NCBI RefSeq assembly: GCF_011752565.1 | Contig: NZ_VWXK01000044.1 | Location: forward strand, 1 to 45,601 | DNA: 45,601 nucleotides | Reading direction: 5' to 3' | DNA from: Pantoea sp. Ap-967 | GTDB taxonomy: Bacteria; Pseudomonadota; Gammaproteobacteria; Pseudomonadales; Pseudomonadaceae | In this document: piece after piece, positions 16,950 through 25,300 of the stretch | Numbering within the stretch: position 1 is the first letter of the stretch | How the letters are laid out: each line of letters begins with the position of its first letter | Made by a program: the position numbers and the translations under genes | Notes under the pieces: generated by a model | What the model was told of the DNA's origin: nothing | Seen by the model: the letters and a program-made list of their open reading frames with translations, nothing else | The model's database searches: none

Positions 16950-17882
16950 ATGGACATGCTGCACGCCATGCGTACCTTTGCCCGGGTGGTGGAATGCGGC
17001 AGCTTCGCCGCCGCTGCCAATGCCCTGGATATCTCTGCCGCGCAGGTGTCGCGCATCGTCGCCGAGCTTGAAAACCAGCTGCAGACGCGGCTGTTGCACC
17101 GCACCACTCGGCGCCTGCGCATGAGCGAGGCGGGCGAGCGGTTTCTGGAGCGGGCGCGGCAGATCATGCTGCTGACCGATGAGGCGATGGACGAGGCACG
17201 CGGCGCGCACCTGACCCCGCGTGGCCACCTGCGCCTGCACTGCCCGCATGGGCTGGGCATGCTGCTGATGCCGTTGGTGGCGGGCTACAACGCGGTGTGC
17301 CCGGAGGTGGTGATCGAACTCACCCTGTCCCAGCGCAACCCCGACCCGCTGGCCGAGGGGCACGATGTGGTGATCACGGTGGACGAGGCGCTGCCGGATT
17401 CGCAACTGATTGCCGTGCCCCTGGGCAATATCTTCAGCATCCCTTGCGCCGCACCCAGTTACCTGAAGCAGCACGGCACCCCCGAGCGGCCTGAGGACTT
17501 GCACGAGCATCGCTGCCTGCGCATGGCCTACCCGATGTACGAGGGCGACTGGGTGTTCCCCCACGGGCTGGACCACTGCGTGATCGCCCCGCGGGACAGT
17601 TTCATGACCAACGTGGCAGACGCCATGCTGGTGGCCAGTGAACTGGGAATGGGCATCGGCTTGCTGCCGTTCTACACCGCGAGCCAGGCGATCGAGCAAG
17701 GGCGCTTGCGGCGGCTGCTGGCGCCGTATCGGTTGCGCGAGAGTGCGTTGTACGCGATCTACCCGTCACGGCATTACCTGGATGCCAAGGTACGGACCTG
17801 GATCGACTACCTCAAGGAGCAGTTGCCGGCGTTGTTCGAAGGGCATGCCAAGGTGGTCAATGATTCCCAGTATTGGGTGTAG
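16950..17882 (+). CDS. LysR-family transcriptional regulator
   Basis: This 310-residue LysR regulator has an N-terminal winged helix (MLHAMRTFARVVECGSFAAA, ANALDISAAQVSRIVAELEN) and a type 2 periplasmic-binding fold ending in HYLDAKVRTWIDYLKEQLP, the arrangement of the DsdC/CrgA/AaeR-like subgroup. GGATAAGGA precedes the ATG. The only divergent neighbour is the DUF2790 gene across 123 bases, an AT-rich stretch likely holding both promoters. Nothing in the context suggests an effector. Confidence 0.87.
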   Translation: MDMLHAMRTFARVVECGSFAAAANALDISAAQVSRIVAELENQLQTRLLHRTTRRLRMSEAGERFLERARQIMLLTDEAMDEARGAHLTPRGHLRLHCPHGLGMLLMPLVAGYNAVCPEVVIELTLSQRNPDPLAEGHDVVITVDEALPDSQLIAVPLGNIFSIPCAAPSYLKQHGTPERPEDLHEHRCLRMAYPMYEGDWVFPHGLDHCVIAPRDSFMTNVADAMLVASELGMGIGLLPFYTASQAIEQGRLRRLLAPYRLRESALYAIYPSRHYLDAKVRTWIDYLKEQLPALFEGHAKVVNDSQYWV

Positions 17883-17889
17883 CAGGGCC

Positions 17890-17932
17890 GGCCCTTTCGC
17901 TTGTAGGAGCGGGCTTGCCCCGCGAAAGGGCC
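17890..17932. repeat. REP unit after the LysR gene
   Basis: GGCCCTTTCGC pairs with GCGAAAGGGCC around a core TTGTAGGAGCGGGCTTGCCC. It lies between the convergent LysR and PEBP-like genes and may act as a bidirectional transcription or decay barrier. Confidence 0.8.
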
Positions 17933-17952
17933 AGTAGCCTTGGCATCAATCC

Positions 17953-18504
17953 TCAATGCCCATACCGCCCCACCAGGCTCTGCGCCCCCAGGGCATGTCC
18001 CTGCAACAACTCCATCAGCCCACTGCGGTCCAGCCCTTCAGGCAAGGTCCCCAGCGGCAAATCGGTAGCAATCAGCGTCAGCGCATAATGATGCGGCTTG
18101 TCCCCGGCTGGCGGGCAAGGCCCGCGGTAAGCCATGGTCCCACGCGAGTTACGCCCAACCATCAGCGCCTTGCTGGTCAGCCCACCCTTGCCTTCCTCCA
18201 GCCCATCGCTCTGCGGGTCGATGTTGTAGGCCAGCCAGTGCACCACGCCGATGCCCTTGCCGCCATCCGGGTCGAACATCACCAACGCCAGCGACTGCGT
18301 ACCTGCAGGTAGGTTCTTCCAACTCAACTGCGGTGTACGTTCCTCGCCTGCGCCACAGGCCGGGTCTTGCCCCACTTGCTGCAGGGCGATCACCCCGCCG
18401 TCGGTGAATGACGAGGAACTGACCGAAAGCGCGGCAGAATCTGGGCCTGCCGCCATGGCCGTACAGGGCAGCAGTGCGGCGAACAGCCAGGGTTTGAGGT
18501 TCAT
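17953..18504 (-). CDS. PEBP/YbhB-family protein, secreted
   Basis: This 183-residue protein belongs to the phosphatidylethanolamine-binding / Raf-kinase-inhibitor-like family (YbhB, YbcL in E. coli); bacterial roles are poorly known. It has a signal peptide (MNLKPWLFAALLPCTAMA), so it is periplasmic like YbcL. Family motifs are LVMFDPDGGKGIGVVHWLAY, GPCPPAGDKPHHYAL and the ligand-pocket Asp-Pro and His residues. Cysteines in QDPACGAGEE and GPCPP could pair. It is probably monocistronic, with the small Gly/Ser-rich gene lying upstream on the same strand across 46 bases. Confidence 0.85.
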   Translation of the reverse strand: MNLKPWLFAALLPCTAMAAGPDSAALSVSSSSFTDGGVIALQQVGQDPACGAGEERTPQLSWKNLPAGTQSLALVMFDPDGGKGIGVVHWLAYNIDPQSDGLEEGKGGLTSKALMVGRNSRGTMAYRGPCPPAGDKPHHYALTLIATDLPLGTLPEGLDRSGLMELLQGHALGAQSLVGRYGH

Positions 18505-18550
18505 GGCGATTCCTTTGCGGGTTGATGCGCCGCAGTGTAGCCCAGCGCCG

Positions 18551-18850
18551 TCAGTGGCTGTCCTGGTCTTCGGCGCTGCCACCGCTGTGCCCGGCGCCTG
18601 AGCCGGTTGCCTCACCGGTGCTGTTGGAGCCGCCTGCGGCACCGTCGGCGGCGTCGCTGCCGGTGTCGCTGCTGTCGTTGTCCTGGCCGCTGCCGGGGCT
18701 GTTGACGCTGCTGCCTTGGCCTGCGGTCTTGCCGCCTTGCTGGTCGGTTTGCGGCTTGCTGTCGGTGTTGGTGGCATCGGTGGCGGCATGGCTGGTGGCC
18801 GAGGCCAGGCCGAGGGCAAGGGCGAGCAACAGCGGTTGCATGCGGATCAT
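18551..18850 (-). CDS. Small secreted Gly/Ser/Asp-rich protein, unknown
   Basis: This 99-residue protein has a clear signal peptide (MIRMQPLLLALALGLASATS, cut after HA or AA) and a low-complexity, acidic, Gly/Ser/Asp/Gln-rich mature part with no predicted fold. The AGGAG at 7 bases before the ATG supports translation. I recognise no family. It lies upstream of the PEBP-like gene on the same strand, 46 bases apart, so co-transcription is possible. A disordered periplasmic or cell-surface protein is as far as the sequence goes. Confidence 0.6.
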   Translation of the reverse strand: MIRMQPLLLALALGLASATSHAATDATNTDSKPQTDQQGGKTAGQGSSVNSPGSGQDNDSSDTGSDAADGAAGGSNSTGEATGSGAGHSGGSAEDQDSH

Positions 18851-18939
18851 GGCGCGTCTCCTGGGAGGATGATCTGTCCTTGCTTTGGCCGGCCGGCGTC
18901 GGCAGGGTGCCGCTTGGGCGACGAGCGGTCAGAAACGAC

Positions 18940-18960
18940 AAGGGCCGCAATGCGGCCCTT
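18940..18960 (-). terminator. Hairpin after the MFS gene, probable terminator
   Basis: AAGGGCCGC and GCGGCCCTT form a perfect 9-base-pair stem with a 3-base loop just beyond the stop of the MFS gene at 18967. The downstream side on the minus strand is only weakly T-rich (GTCGTTTC), so it is a moderate terminator. Confidence 0.5.
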
Positions 18961-18966
18961 GGGGGG

Positions 18967-20256
18967 TTACTTGGCGTCTGCCGGCGCGGTGGGCGCCACC
19001 GGTTCCAGGGGCGGGTGCTCCTGCGCCGCGTGCATCAGGTCTTCGGTTACCCGCAGCTCTGCGCCGGTGGGCGAGAAGGTGGTGGAGGCGGCGAACGGCG
19101 CCGGGTGCTCGGCTGCCGGGCGCTTGCCGCGGCGCCAGAGGAAGAAGCAGACCATGCCCAGGTTGACCACGGCGAAGGCCCAGAACAGGCCCACTTCGCC
19201 AAACTCGGTCATTGCCGGGGAAATGGCCAGCGGCGCCATGGCCGAGCCCAGCGAGTTGATCAGCAGCAGGCCCTGGATCATCGGCACCAGGGCATCCGAC
19301 GGCGCACGGTCGGCGGCGTGGCTGACCGCGACCGGGTACAGCGCGAACACACCGCCGCCCAGCAGGAACATCACGGCCGGCAGCAGCGCCGAACTCGACG
19401 GCAGGAACACGGTGACCAGCGACAGCACCATGCACAGTGCGGCCAGGGCAATCAGCACGTCCTGGCGGTCTTTGCGGTCGGACCAGCGGCCCACCGGGTA
19501 TTGCAGCAGCATGGCGCCGAGGATCACCCAGGCCATCATGTTGCCGACTTCGCCCACGTCCAGGCCGATGCGTTGCAGGTACAGCGGCAGCAGCGCATAG
19601 ATGCCGGCAATCACCACGCCGGAGCCGAAGCAGCCCACCAGCCCCGACGGCGCAACGCCCAGCAGCTGGCGCGGTTTCAGCGGTTCTACCTGGTCGAGCA
19701 GCGGCGAAACCCGTGGCAGGATCACGATTGGCAGCACCGACAGCGCGGCCAGCATGCCCGCCAGCATGAACGGGGCGCTGTCACCCAGGCGGGTGATTTC
19801 GCCAAGGCCTGCCTGGGCAATCACGCCGGCGCCATAGAAGGCGATCATGTACAGCGCCAGCAGGCGCCCGCGGATTTTCGCGTCACCGGCCAGCAGCAGC
19901 CAGCTTTCGATCACCAGGAACACGCCCACCGCTGCCCAGCCGTTGATCAGGCGCAGCACCGACCACCAGGTAGTGTCGTAGAACAGCCCTTGCAGCAGAA
20001 TGGTGGCGGCGATCAGCGAGGCGAAGCTGGTGTAGGCGCGGATATGGCCGATGCGCAGGATTAGCCGGTCGTTGAAGATCGCACCCAGGGTCAGGCCGAT
20101 GAAATAGGTCGACGAGACGATACCGATGGTCGTGGCCGATTCACCGGCAGCGTCCAGGCGCAGGGTGGTAAGGGAGTTCATGAAGCCGTTGCCCAGGGCA
20201 ATGATGAACAGCCCAAGCAGGGGCGCCAGCGCCATGGCCAGCAAACGCGGAGACAT
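18967..20256 (-). CDS. MFS transporter (YcaD-like)
   Basis: This 429-residue major-facilitator protein has about 12 membrane segments and a long hydrophilic Ala/Pro-rich C-terminal tail (residues about 385-429). The stretches STYFIGLTLGAIFNDRLILR, LALYMIAFYGAGVIAQAGLG, QYPVGRWSDRKDRQDVLI and LGGGVFALYPVAVSHAADR are those of the YcaD group, a sugar-phosphate/drug-type MFS branch of unknown substrate. GAGG lies 6 bases before the chosen ATG; another ATG lies 4 bases further upstream, out of frame. It is transcribed alone. Confidence 0.83.
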   Translation of the reverse strand: MSPRLLAMALAPLLGLFIIALGNGFMNSLTTLRLDAAGESATTIGIVSSTYFIGLTLGAIFNDRLILRIGHIRAYTSFASLIAATILLQGLFYDTTWWSVLRLINGWAAVGVFLVIESWLLLAGDAKIRGRLLALYMIAFYGAGVIAQAGLGEITRLGDSAPFMLAGMLAALSVLPIVILPRVSPLLDQVEPLKPRQLLGVAPSGLVGCFGSGVVIAGIYALLPLYLQRIGLDVGEVGNMMAWVILGAMLLQYPVGRWSDRKDRQDVLIALAALCMVLSLVTVFLPSSSALLPAVMFLLGGGVFALYPVAVSHAADRAPSDALVPMIQGLLLINSLGSAMAPLAISPAMTEFGEVGLFWAFAVVNLGMVCFFLWRRGKRPAAEHPAPFAASTTFSPTGAELRVTEDLMHAAQEHPPLEPVAPTAPADAK

Positions 20257-20664
20257 ACATACCTCAAGTTGGAGTGGCGGTTAGAGAACGCCTCTTCGAA
20301 CGTGCACGCCAAACAGACCCACGAAGGGCCTGGGGTGCACGGATGTGCCTGGGCTGGATGCGACCTGGGCAAGACTCAACCGCTGGACCCTGTGGGAGCT
20401 GGGCCGGGCGGGGTCGGTTGAGCCTATTTCACATGGGCTTCATGTGTTCAGGCCTGGACTCTGTCGTTGCTGCCGGTTGCCACCGTTCAAGGCGACGGGC
20501 GAAAAGGATGCGCGATTCTACGGCCTGTGGTGGATTTGCCCAAGAGGCTAAGGCCTGCGACCGGACGACGCAGGGCGGGGCGCGACAGGTTTGTGTCTGG
20601 ATCAGACATCATTGGCGCCTGCAACGGCTCCTTCGCGGGTTTACCCGCGAAGAGGCCTGACCGG
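20257..20664. other. 408-base gene-free region between two MFS genes
   Basis: No convincing coding frame is present. It holds the promoter region of the YcaD-like gene on the right-to-left strand and, next to the other MFS gene's stop, a perfect hairpin (CTTCGCGGGT at 20631-20640 with ACCCGCGAAG at 20643-20652) that looks like a short REP core and may end transcription of the gene at 20665. The sequence between 20280 and 20620 shows nothing I can name. Confidence 0.6.
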
Positions 20665-21987
20665 TCACAGGTCGCGGTTACGCAGCTTTTCCGGCAAAGC
20701 GAACAGCACCAGCAGCGCGGTCACCACGCAGGTGCCGGCAATCAGGTACAAGGCCGGCGTGGTGGTGCCTGTCAGGTCGCGAATGCGCCCCACCAACACC
20801 GGGCTGACGATTCCGCCCAACTGGCCCAGGGTGTTGATCAGGGCGATTCCGCCTGCCGCACCTGCGCCGGCCCCGGCCAGCAGTTTCGGCGGCAATGCCC
20901 AGAAGCTCGGGATCGACGCCACCACCCCTGCGCCCAGCAGCCCCAGCGACACCAGCAACAGCGGCGTATTGTCATCGAACAGCCCGGCGCAGAGGAAACC
21001 CAGTGCGCCCACGCCGATCAGCCCAGCAGTGAACCAGCGTCGCTCGCCGCTGGCATCCGACAGCCGGCCACACACCACCATGGAAATCGCCCCGCACACG
21101 TAGGGTATGGCGGTGAGCAGGCCAATCATCGAAGGGTTCTCGGTGCCGGCACTGCGGATCAGTTGTGGTGCCCAGAAGTTCAAGCCATAGGAGGCGATCT
21201 GGATCAGGAAGTAGATCAGGCCCAGGGTCAGGAAGCCCGGAATGCGCACTGCCTGCAGCAGCGAGCCCTGGCCGTGGGCGGCCTGGGGCGGGTCGATACG
21301 CGACAGCAGCAGCGTTTTCTCCCCCGCACTTAGCCAGCCGGCGTCCTCGATACGGTCCTTGAGCAGGGTCAGCACCAGCAAGCCGAGGGCGATGCAGGGC
21401 AGGCCGCCGAGCAGGAACAGCCAATGCCAGCCGCGCATGTCCAAGGCGCCATCCAGGTGGCCGAGGATCAGCCCCGAGAAGGGGGCGCCGAACAGCCCGG
21501 CGAACGCCGAGGCAAGGAACAGCAGCGAGGTGATGCGGCCGCGGTAGTGGCGCGGGAACCACAGCGTCAGGTAATACAGCACGCCGGGGGCGAAACCGGC
21601 CTCCATGGCGCCGATGATGAAGCGCAGGGCATAGAACTGCCATTCGTTGTTCACGAACACCATCGCCGCCGTGGCCAGGCCCCAGGAGATCATGATGCGG
21701 GCGATCCAGCGGCGTGCCCCGACTTTGTACAGCATCAGGTTGCTCGGTACCTCGAACAGCACGTAGCCCACCACGAACAGGCTCGCGCCCAGGCCGTAGG
21801 CGGTGTCACTGAAGCCAAGGTCGGCCTGCAGCTGGAATTTGGCGAAGCTGATGTTGATGCGGTCGAAAAAGGCGAACAGGTAGCAGACCATGATCAGCGG
21901 CATCAGCCGCCAGGCAACCTTGCGTACCAAGGCTTTTTCACTGTCGGCGGTGCCATCGGCAGCCGTGTGCAGGGCGGAAAGACTCAT
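20665..21987 (-). CDS. MFS permease, anion:cation symporter (ACS) type
   Basis: This 440-residue transporter with 12 membrane segments belongs to the ACS branch of MFS that imports organic anions (relatives carry hydroxyphenylacetate, phthalate, hexuronates or tartrate). Seen are RLMPLIMVCYLFAFFDRINI, the conserved FAKFQLQADLGFSDTAYGLG, FEVPSNLMLYKVGARRWIAR and GAMEAGFAPGVLYYLTLWFP. It lies 87 bases after the HMG-CoA-lyase-like gene on the same strand, with a GC hairpin between them, so it most likely supplies the substrate for the CoA-transferase/lyase pair. GGAG precedes the ATG by 7 bases. Confidence 0.87.
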   Translation of the reverse strand: MSLSALHTAADGTADSEKALVRKVAWRLMPLIMVCYLFAFFDRINISFAKFQLQADLGFSDTAYGLGASLFVVGYVLFEVPSNLMLYKVGARRWIARIMISWGLATAAMVFVNNEWQFYALRFIIGAMEAGFAPGVLYYLTLWFPRHYRGRITSLLFLASAFAGLFGAPFSGLILGHLDGALDMRGWHWLFLLGGLPCIALGLLVLTLLKDRIEDAGWLSAGEKTLLLSRIDPPQAAHGQGSLLQAVRIPGFLTLGLIYFLIQIASYGLNFWAPQLIRSAGTENPSMIGLLTAIPYVCGAISMVVCGRLSDASGERRWFTAGLIGVGALGFLCAGLFDDNTPLLLVSLGLLGAGVVASIPSFWALPPKLLAGAGAGAAGGIALINTLGQLGGIVSPVLVGRIRDLTGTTTPALYLIAGTCVVTALLVLFALPEKLRNRDL

Positions 21988-22003
21988 TGTGTGTTCTCCA
22001 GTC

Positions 22004-22025
22004 GGGCCGCGGCGTTGCGCGGCCC
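22004..22025. other. GC-rich intercistronic hairpin
   Basis: GGGCCGCG (22004-22011) pairs with CGCGGCCC (22018-22025) around a 6-base loop. It lies between the lyase and permease genes. No T-tract follows on the minus strand, so it is more likely an RNA stabiliser or attenuator within the operon than a terminator. Confidence 0.45.
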
Positions 22026-22074
22026 TGTTGTTCTTGTTGTCTGGTGGGGCCAGGCCCCTGGGTAATACGGTGAT

Positions 22075-23013
22075 TCAGGCCGGCAAGCCGGCAGGCAGTG
22101 GGTGCAGTTCGCCGTTACGCCCGGCCTTGGCCAGTTGCCCAGGAACGTCGTGGCCGAGCAGGGCAGGCAGGCTTCGGGCCAGTTGCAGCAGGCCGTCCAG
22201 GTCGATGCCGGTGGGGATACCGGTTTCCGCGCACAGGTTGGCCAGGTCCTCGCTGCAGATGTTGCCCGAAGCACCCGGGGCGAACGGGCAGCCGCCGAGC
22301 CCGCCCAGTGCGGCATCGAACCGGCGCGCCCCGGCTTCATAGGCGGCCAGTACGTTGCACAGGCCAAGGCCACGGGTGTTGTGGAAATGCAGGGTGAGCA
22401 TGTTTGCCGGCAGCCGTTGCAGGCTGCGCCGCACCAGGCGTTCCACCTGGCGCGGGTTGGCCATGCCGGTGGTGTCGGCCAGGGTCACGCCCTGTACGCC
22501 CAGTTCCAGGTAGGCATCGAGCAGGCGCAGCACCAGGTCCTCGTCGATCTGGCCTTCGAACGGGCAGCCGAATGCGGTTGCCACCGTGGCATTGAGGCTG
22601 ACCGGGCGCCCCTGCACGGCCTGGACGATCTCAGCGAAACCGGCCAGGGATTGTTCGCGGCGCATGCGCATGTTGGCCAGGTTGTGCGACTGGCTGGCCG
22701 AGAGCACCAGGTTCAATTCGTCGGCGCCCGCCGCCAGGGCGCGCTCGGCGCCTTTGAGGTTGGGGATCAGCGCGACATAGATGACCCCCGCCTGGCGGTG
22801 GATGCCGCAGAACACCTCATCGCCGTCGCGCAGCATCGGGATGGCCTTGGGCGAAACGAACGAGCCGGCCTCAATGCGGCTGAAGCCCAGCTGGGAAAGG
22901 CTGTTGATCAAGGCGATCTTGGCGTCGGTGGGCACCCAGGTCGGTTCGATCTGCAGGCCGTCACGCGGGGCAACTTCCTGGATCACCAGATGGTCAGGGT
23001 TGAGCGCAATCAT
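22075..23013 (-). CDS. Hydroxymethylglutaryl-CoA lyase-like enzyme
   Basis: This 312-residue TIM-barrel enzyme of the HMGL-like family would split 3-hydroxy-3-methylglutaryl-CoA into acetyl-CoA and acetoacetate, or a close analogue such as a citramalyl-type CoA ester. Key residues are visible: Arg17-Asp18 in VAPRDGLQIE, FVSPKAIP, the metal histidines His209 and His211 in LHFHNTRGLG, and the catalytic Cys242 in the signature ALGGLGGCPFAPGASGN. The ATG at 23013 overlaps the stop of the CoA-transferase gene (ATGA); the longer open frame upstream is antisense-like. The partner CoA-transferase and permease point to catabolism of an external acid rather than leucine degradation. Confidence 0.9.
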   Translation of the reverse strand: MIALNPDHLVIQEVAPRDGLQIEPTWVPTDAKIALINSLSQLGFSRIEAGSFVSPKAIPMLRDGDEVFCGIHRQAGVIYVALIPNLKGAERALAAGADELNLVLSASQSHNLANMRMRREQSLAGFAEIVQAVQGRPVSLNATVATAFGCPFEGQIDEDLVLRLLDAYLELGVQGVTLADTTGMANPRQVERLVRRSLQRLPANMLTLHFHNTRGLGLCNVLAAYEAGARRFDAALGGLGGCPFAPGASGNICSEDLANLCAETGIPTGIDLDGLLQLARSLPALLGHDVPGQLAKAGRNGELHPLPAGLPA

Positions 23014-24203
23014 TGCACCACCCCCTGTTCGCGCAGGCGGGCGATGGCGTCGGCACCCAGGCCCAGCTGGCCCAGCACCGCGTCGGTGTGCTCGCCCAGC
23101 GCCGGGCCTTGCCAGTCGACCCGGCCTGGGGTGGCCGAGAGCTTGGGCACGATGCCGGGCATGCGCACGTGGGTGCCATCGGGCAACTGGCTGTCGAGCA
23201 GCATGTCGCGGGCTTGATAGTGCGGGTCGTTGACGATGTCGGCCACCGAGTAGATGCGCCCGGCGGGCACTTCGGCCTGCTCCAGCGCGGCCAGCACGGC
23301 GTCGATCGAATGCTGGCGGGTCCAATGTTCGATGGCGTCGTCGAGCAGCCTGGCCTGGGCGGCGCGGCCGTCGTTGTGGGCGAACTCGGGGGCATCGGCC
23401 AAATCGGGGCGACCGATGGTTTGCATCAGGCGGCGGAAAATCGGGTCGCTGTTGCCGGCAATCACCACGAAGGCGCCGTCTGCGGTGCGATACGTGTTCG
23501 ACGGGGCGATGCCGGGCAGGGCGCCGCCGCTGCGCTCACGCACATGGCCGAGCAGGTCGTATTCGGGGATCAGGCTTTCCATCAGGTTGAACACGCTTTC
23601 CACCAGCGACACATCGACCACCTGGCCGACGCCGCCGTTGGCGCGCACATTGAACAGCGACAGCAACGCCCCCATCACCGCATGCAGCGAGGCCAGCGAG
23701 TCGCCCAGGCTGACCCCGGCGCGGGCGGGTGCAGCGCCGGGTTCGCCGGTGGTGTAGCGGATGCCGCCCATGGCCTCGCCAATGGCGCCGAAGCCTGGGC
23801 GGTCGCGGTAGGGGCCGCTCTGGCCATACCCGGAAATGCGCACCAGGGTCAGGCGTGGGTTCAGTGCATGCAACACGTCCCAGCCCAGGCCGAGCTTTTC
23901 CAAGGCGCCGGGGCGTAGGTTTTCGATCAGGACGTCGGTGTCCTGGAGCAGTTGCTTGACGATGTTCAAGCCTTCGGCGGCCTTGAGGTCCAGGGCCAGG
24001 GACTTCTTGTTGCGTGATTGCAGGTACCACCAGAGGGAGGTGCCGTGGTGCAGCTTTCGCCACTTGCGAAGGGGGTCGCCCTGGCCCAGGGCTTCGATCT
24101 TGATCACGTCAGCGCCGAATTCACCGAGCAGGCGGGCGGCAAACGGGGCGGCAATCAGCGTACCGATTTCCAGCACCCGAATGCCTTCGAGGGGAGCAGG
24201 CAT
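23010..24203 (-). CDS. Class III CoA-transferase (CaiB/BaiF family)
   Basis: This 397-residue enzyme transfers CoA from a donor thioester to a carboxylic acid through an aspartyl intermediate. It begins MPAPLEGIRVLEIGTLIAAP, followed by ADVIKIEALGQGDPLRKW, SGYGQSGPYRDRPGFGAIGE and GVSLGDSLASLHAVMGAL; Asp168 aligns with the catalytic aspartate of formyl-CoA transferase. GAGG lies 8 bases before this ATG, while the longer frame upstream runs into REP sequence. It overlaps the HMG-CoA-lyase gene by 4 bases, so the CoA ester it makes is probably the lyase substrate. Eukaryotic SUGCT, a member of the same family, activates 3-hydroxy-3-methylglutarate and glutarate with succinyl-CoA; the same job here is inference. 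Confidence 0.9.
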   Translation of the reverse strand: MPAPLEGIRVLEIGTLIAAPFAARLLGEFGADVIKIEALGQGDPLRKWRKLHHGTSLWWYLQSRNKKSLALDLKAAEGLNIVKQLLQDTDVLIENLRPGALEKLGLGWDVLHALNPRLTLVRISGYGQSGPYRDRPGFGAIGEAMGGIRYTTGEPGAAPARAGVSLGDSLASLHAVMGALLSLFNVRANGGVGQVVDVSLVESVFNLMESLIPEYDLLGHVRERSGGALPGIAPSNTYRTADGAFVVIAGNSDPIFRRLMQTIGRPDLADAPEFAHNDGRAAQARLLDDAIEHWTRQHSIDAVLAALEQAEVPAGRIYSVADIVNDPHYQARDMLLDSQLPDGTHVRMPGIVPKLSATPGRVDWQGPALGEHTDAVLGQLGLGADAIARLREQGVVQ

Positions 24204-24324
24204 GTTGCGTACCTCATTGTTCTTGGACTTTGAGGTGGAGGGTAAGGCGGGCAGGGGCGGGGCACCAACCCTGTGTGGGCAACTACCGTTCGCGAATTGC
24301 GAAGGGTCGAGGCTTACCTGTGGT

Positions 24325-24367
24325 GGCCTCTTCGCTTGTGGTAGCGGGCTTGCCCCGCGAAGAGGCC
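24325..24367. repeat. REP unit between LysR and CoA-transferase genes
   Basis: GGCCTCTTCGC at 24325 pairs with GCGAAGAGGCC ending at 24367, with core TAGCGGGCTTGCCCC. It occupies the space between the LysR stop (24382) and the CoA-transferase start, so it may partly insulate the catabolic genes from the genes upstream. Confidence 0.8.
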
Positions 24368-24381
24368 GGTACAGGAAGACA

Positions 24382-25293
24382 CTAATCCTGGTCCCCACGC
24401 AAATGTTCGAACAACATCCGGCTCACCGGCGACAACGCTTCCAGCTCGCGCACCACCAGCAGCAGCTCCCGCTCGGCCCAGTCGTCGCTCAGCGCCACCG
24501 CGTGCAACCCCAAAGCCCCGCCAAACAGCTCGAAGGCCTTGCGCGGCAGGACACCCACCCCCATGTCCGCCTGCACCATGCGGCACACTGCATCGAAACT
24601 CGGCACATGGATGCGCAGGCGCAGTACCTTGCCCGCCCGGCGTGCGGCCTCGACGGTGCGCATGTTGATCGAGCTGGCGGAATGCAAGCCGACGAAATCA
24701 TTCTCCAGGGTGTCGGCAAAGGCTACCCGGGGCTGGTCGGCCAGCGCATGCCCTTCACGCACCACCAGCACCAATTGGTCCCGCGTGTAGCGCACCGCGT
24801 GCAGTTCGCGGGTGTCGCAGTCGCCCGAGCAGATACCCAGGTCGGCCACGCCGTCGAGCAGGCCCTGTACCACGCCGTTGCTCGGGCGCTCTTCCAGGTC
24901 GACCTTGATCTGCACATGGTGGCCGCTGAATTCGGCCAGGTCCTCAGGCAGGAACTGGATGATCGCCGACAAGTTGGCGAGCATGCGCACATAACCGCGC
25001 ACGCCTTGCAGGTGCTCGCCCAGCTCCAGGCCGATTTTCTCCAGGTTGAACAGCATGCGCCGGGCATGGTGCAGCAGGGTTTCGCCGGCTGGGGTCAGTT
25101 GCATGCCGCGCGCCTGGCGCAGGAACAGCGGCGAGCCGAGGGCACTTTCCAGCTCGTTGAGGCGCTTGCTGGCCGCCGACAGGGCAATCGACTCCCGCGC
25201 TGCGGCGCGGGTCAGGCTACCTTCTTCATGCACGGCTACGAACAGTTGCAGGGTGACCAGGTCCAGGCGGCGGATCAGGTTGTTCAGTTGCAT
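24382..25293 (-). CDS. LysR-family regulator
   Basis: This 303-residue LysR regulator has the winged helix at about residues 8-65 (RLDLVTLQLFVAVHEEGSLT, RAAARESIALSAASKRLNEL) and an effector domain from residue 92. Relatives often sit next to CaiB-type CoA-transferases and dicarboxylate permeases. Here it is co-directional with both sides: it starts 7 bases after the stop of the HlyD-type gene, and the CoA-transferase gene begins 178 bases after its end. It could regulate either set; the short upstream gap suggests it is co-transcribed with the efflux pair, while the enzymes downstream are the usual kind of target. Confidence 0.86.
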   Translation of the reverse strand: MQLNNLIRRLDLVTLQLFVAVHEEGSLTRAAARESIALSAASKRLNELESALGSPLFLRQARGMQLTPAGETLLHHARRMLFNLEKIGLELGEHLQGVRGYVRMLANLSAIIQFLPEDLAEFSGHHVQIKVDLEERPSNGVVQGLLDGVADLGICSGDCDTRELHAVRYTRDQLVLVVREGHALADQPRVAFADTLENDFVGLHSASSINMRTVEAARRAGKVLRLRIHVPSFDAVCRMVQADMGVGVLPRKAFELFGGALGLHAVALSDDWAERELLLVVRELEALSPVSRMLFEHLRGDQD

Positions 25294-25300
25294 GGTCCGT

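Noticed and set aside
23014..23325. N-terminal extension of the HMG-CoA-lyase-like gene
   Set aside because: It overlaps the CoA-transferase coding region out of frame and has Arg/Pro/Ala-rich nonsense composition; the ATG at 23013 gives the family N-terminus.
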